NCBI GenBank assembly: GCA_937928045.1
Contig: CALFWO010000021.1
Location: 1-64,000, forward strand
Direction: 5' to 3'
Source of the DNA: an uncultured Saprospiraceae bacterium
GTDB taxonomy: Bacteria > Bacteroidota > Bacteroidia > Chitinophagales > Saprospiraceae
Length of the DNA stretch: 64,000 bases
Shown: positions 62,315 through 64,000 of the stretch, piece by piece
Numbering within the stretch: the stretch's first letter is position 1
Layout of the letters: every line of letters begins with the position of its first letter
Program-made: the position numbers and the translations under genes
The notes under the pieces: model-generated
What the model was told of the DNA's origin: nothing
Database searches by the model: none
What the model saw: the letters and a program-made list of their open reading frames with translations, nothing else

Positions 62315-63511
62315 ATGAAACATCTTGCGCTTTTAATTTCACTTGTAATACTTACATCAACTACATCCAATATTTTGGCTTGTAGTATGTATAAGATAAC
62401 TAAGGATGGGAAGACTATAGTTGGAAATAATGAAGATTGGCTAAGTCCCAATAATCAATTTTGGTTTGAAAGTGGCACAAAAACCCAACTAGGAGTGATG
62501 TATATGGGGCAACTAGATAATTTTGCTCAAGGTGCTATTAATGAAGCGGGATTAGTTTTTGATGGTTTTTTCGAACCAATATATTTACCCGTAAACAATA
62601 CTGCTGGAAAATTAGAAATTCCAATTGCCGAAGCTCTAAGGAATGTAATGCAATCTATGACCCAGGTCGAAGAAGTTAAGGCCTACTTGGAAACTATTAA
62701 TTTATCGACTTTAACTCAAAGTATGCTTGTCTTTGTGGATAGATCTGGAACATATTTAATGGTAGAAGGAGATGAAATTTTTATAGGAGACGAGTCTGAA
62801 AAAACTTTTTCCAACTTCTATTACTCACAGATTGAAGATGTAGATAGTGTAAATATTGATTATTATCAAAACGGACGAAAATTTATTAATTCTTCAAATG
62901 GACAAGCCACTCTGAACTATTGTGGAGATGTAATGAATAAATTCGCGCAAGCCAAAAACAAATTAGCTGCAACACAATACACCACTATTTATGATTTAGA
63001 GCAATTAATAATAAGAGTTTATCTCTTTAACGATCATTCAGATTTTATAGAAATTGATTTAAAAAAGGAACTTAAGGAAGGTAATCATAAGATCATGATT
63101 CCAGAATTATTCCCTAAAGGATCGATTGGTTATAGACATTTCGAAAAATATAATAATGAAAATCATCCAACCTTTTTTATAGAAGAATTGATAGGAAATG
63201 AAAAATTCTCCGAAGAAGAATTCAACGCTATGGGATTTTCAGAAATTTTAAAGCCAATTGGAAATGATTGGTTAATAAATAAAAAAAATGCGGATGCTGC
63301 AATTAAAGTATTCCAATACGGAATTACTTTAATGCCTAACAACTCAAATCTCTATGACAGACTTGGCGAGGCCTATTTTAAAAATAAGAATTGGAATAAG
63401 TCTATAATACATTTCGCCAAATCGTTAGTTCTGAATCCAGAAAACACAAATGCCATATTGAGAATTTCAAAAATTTATCAGTTGAAAATGGAGTCAGAAG
63501 TTATGGACTGA
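62315..63511 (+). CDS. Secreted Ntn-hydrolase with C-terminal TPRs
   Basis: 398 residues. The signal peptide ends at ILA, and cleavage would leave Cys 23 (CSMYKITKDGKTIVGNNEDW) as the N-terminal nucleophile, as in choloylglycine hydrolase and penicillin acylase-type Ntn-hydrolases; the GNNEDW motif supports this. The region up to about residue 250 is the hydrolase fold (GAINEAGLVFDGF, MLVFVDRSGTYLMVEGDE). The last 90 residues contain tetratricopeptide units (AIKVFQYGITLMPNNSNLYDRLGEAYFKNKNWNKSIIHFAKSLVLNPENTNAI). The natural substrate is unknown, perhaps an amide or acyl homoserine. It is transcribed alone. Confidence 0.82.
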   Translation: MKHLALLISLVILTSTTSNILACSMYKITKDGKTIVGNNEDWLSPNNQFWFESGTKTQLGVMYMGQLDNFAQGAINEAGLVFDGFFEPIYLPVNNTAGKLEIPIAEALRNVMQSMTQVEEVKAYLETINLSTLTQSMLVFVDRSGTYLMVEGDEIFIGDESEKTFSNFYYSQIEDVDSVNIDYYQNGRKFINSSNGQATLNYCGDVMNKFAQAKNKLAATQYTTIYDLEQLIIRVYLFNDHSDFIEIDLKKELKEGNHKIMIPELFPKGSIGYRHFEKYNNENHPTFFIEELIGNEKFSEEEFNAMGFSEILKPIGNDWLINKKNADAAIKVFQYGITLMPNNSNLYDRLGEAYFKNKNWNKSIIHFAKSLVLNPENTNAILRISKIYQLKMESEVMD

Positions 63512-63578
63512 TATTAATTTGAATACCTTTGCCAAGAATTGGATTTTTTTGAAGAACTGTATGTTAAAAAACACTCCG

Positions 63579-64000
63579 CTAAATACCTTGATCCTCATTC
63601 AACGCTTGAGCAAACTCAAACAAAGAAGCATACCTGCCATCCACAGGATAATCTGTCAATAACTCAACATCCTCGGCTTTACCTTCAATCAAAATACATT
63701 TCATCCCTAAGGCTTTTCCGAATTCCATGTCGCTGTGGGAATCTCCGACCATGATAGATTTACTAAAATCAATTTCAGGAAAATCTTTTTTTGCTTGATG
63801 CCCCATTCCAACCGCGGGTTTTCGGCATGGAGAATTCGTATCTGCAAGATCTGGACAATGATAATATTTATGAATTCGAGCATGAAATTTCTTCAACTCT
63901 AAAGCGATATAATTGTGAACAGCAGTTAATTGTTCTGGTGTCGTCAATCCTTTTGAGATTCCCGCCTGATTGGTGACCACAACTATTTTACTGAAGTAAT
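63579..64000 (-). CDS. HAD-IIIA phosphatase, GmhB/histidinol-phosphatase-like (5' end outside window)
   Basis: About 140 residues are visible; the frame continues past the right edge (YFSKIVVVTNQAGISKG). VTNQAGISKG is motif II of the HAD-IIIA family, KKFHARIHKYYHCPDL with Cys near CRKPAVGMG is the metal loop (zinc-binding Cys as in GmhB), and IMVGDSHSDMEFGKALGM is motif IV. Motif I (DxDxT) must lie beyond the window. It likely dephosphorylates heptose 1,7-bisphosphate or histidinol phosphate. Convergent with the Ntn-hydrolase. Confidence 0.8.
   Translation of the reverse strand, partial: YFSKIVVVTNQAGISKGLTTPEQLTAVHNYIALELKKFHARIHKYYHCPDLADTNSPCRKPAVGMGHQAKKDFPEIDFSKSIMVGDSHSDMEFGKALGMKCILIEGKAEDVELLTDYPVDGRYASLFEFAQALNEDQGI

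Overview
The window looks like a chromosomal segment of a Bacteroidota bacterium, most likely from the Saprospiria (Lewinella/Haliscomenobacter-like). This is inferred from low-GC DNA, near-consensus Bacteroidota promoter -7 boxes (TAnnTTTG), proteins with type IX secretion system (T9SS) sorting signals, a PorP/SprF protein beside a 4,565-residue SprB-like adhesin, the short (288 aa) primary sigma factor, and genes that rarely show a Shine-Dalgarno sequence. No insertion sequence, phage, plasmid or CRISPR array is visible. Most of the window is ordinary core genome, interrupted by two giant surface-protein genes.

Layout. 1-5610 (-): 3'-truncated giant secreted protein with C-type lectin domains, HYR modules and tandem 180-bp Ca-binding-like repeats. 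6115-6533 (-): tmRNA and its terminator. 6.7-20 kb: small secreted protein, alanine/saccharopine dehydrogenase-like enzyme, MsbA-type ABC exporter, T9SS cargo protein, a helical-repeat protein, a CARDB lipoprotein, purC, a degenerate Nudix-like protein, an SH3 lipoprotein operon, an ArnT-like glycosyltransferase and rpoD. 20-27 kb: rpsO-pnp, a membrane histidine kinase, mazG, a tetracysteine NqrM-like protein and ribA. 26.4-29.1 kb (+): M48 protease, DUF192 protein and CoxE-like VWA protein in a tight run. 29.5-33.2 kb: rhodanese, tRNA-Lys, a HAD phosphatase-dinB operon preceded by a structured, terminator-ending RNA candidate, and an ankyrin protein. 33.3-48.3 kb (-): giant SprB-like adhesin followed by its PorP/SprF partner. 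48.7-57.1 kb: STAS protein, clpC, infC-rpmI-rplT, and a Dna2-like nuclease-helicase. 57.2-64 kb: M49-type peptidase lipoprotein, a secreted unknown, queE and a methyltransferase, a DUF2027-Smr protein, an Ntn-hydrolase fused to TPRs, and a truncated gmhB-like HAD phosphatase.

How genes fit together: the giant adhesin and PorP/SprF protein form the familiar surface-adhesin/anchor pair of T9SS bacteria. tmRNA, rpsO-pnp, infC-rpmI-rplT and clpC are translation and quality-control functions. The most unusual items are the two giant modular proteins, the structured RNA candidate ending 9 bp before dinB, the infC leader (non-ATG start behind a Shine-Dalgarno-bearing mini-ORF), and a Dna2-like protein without visible Fe-S cysteines. 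I did not find a clearly new defence or metabolic system.
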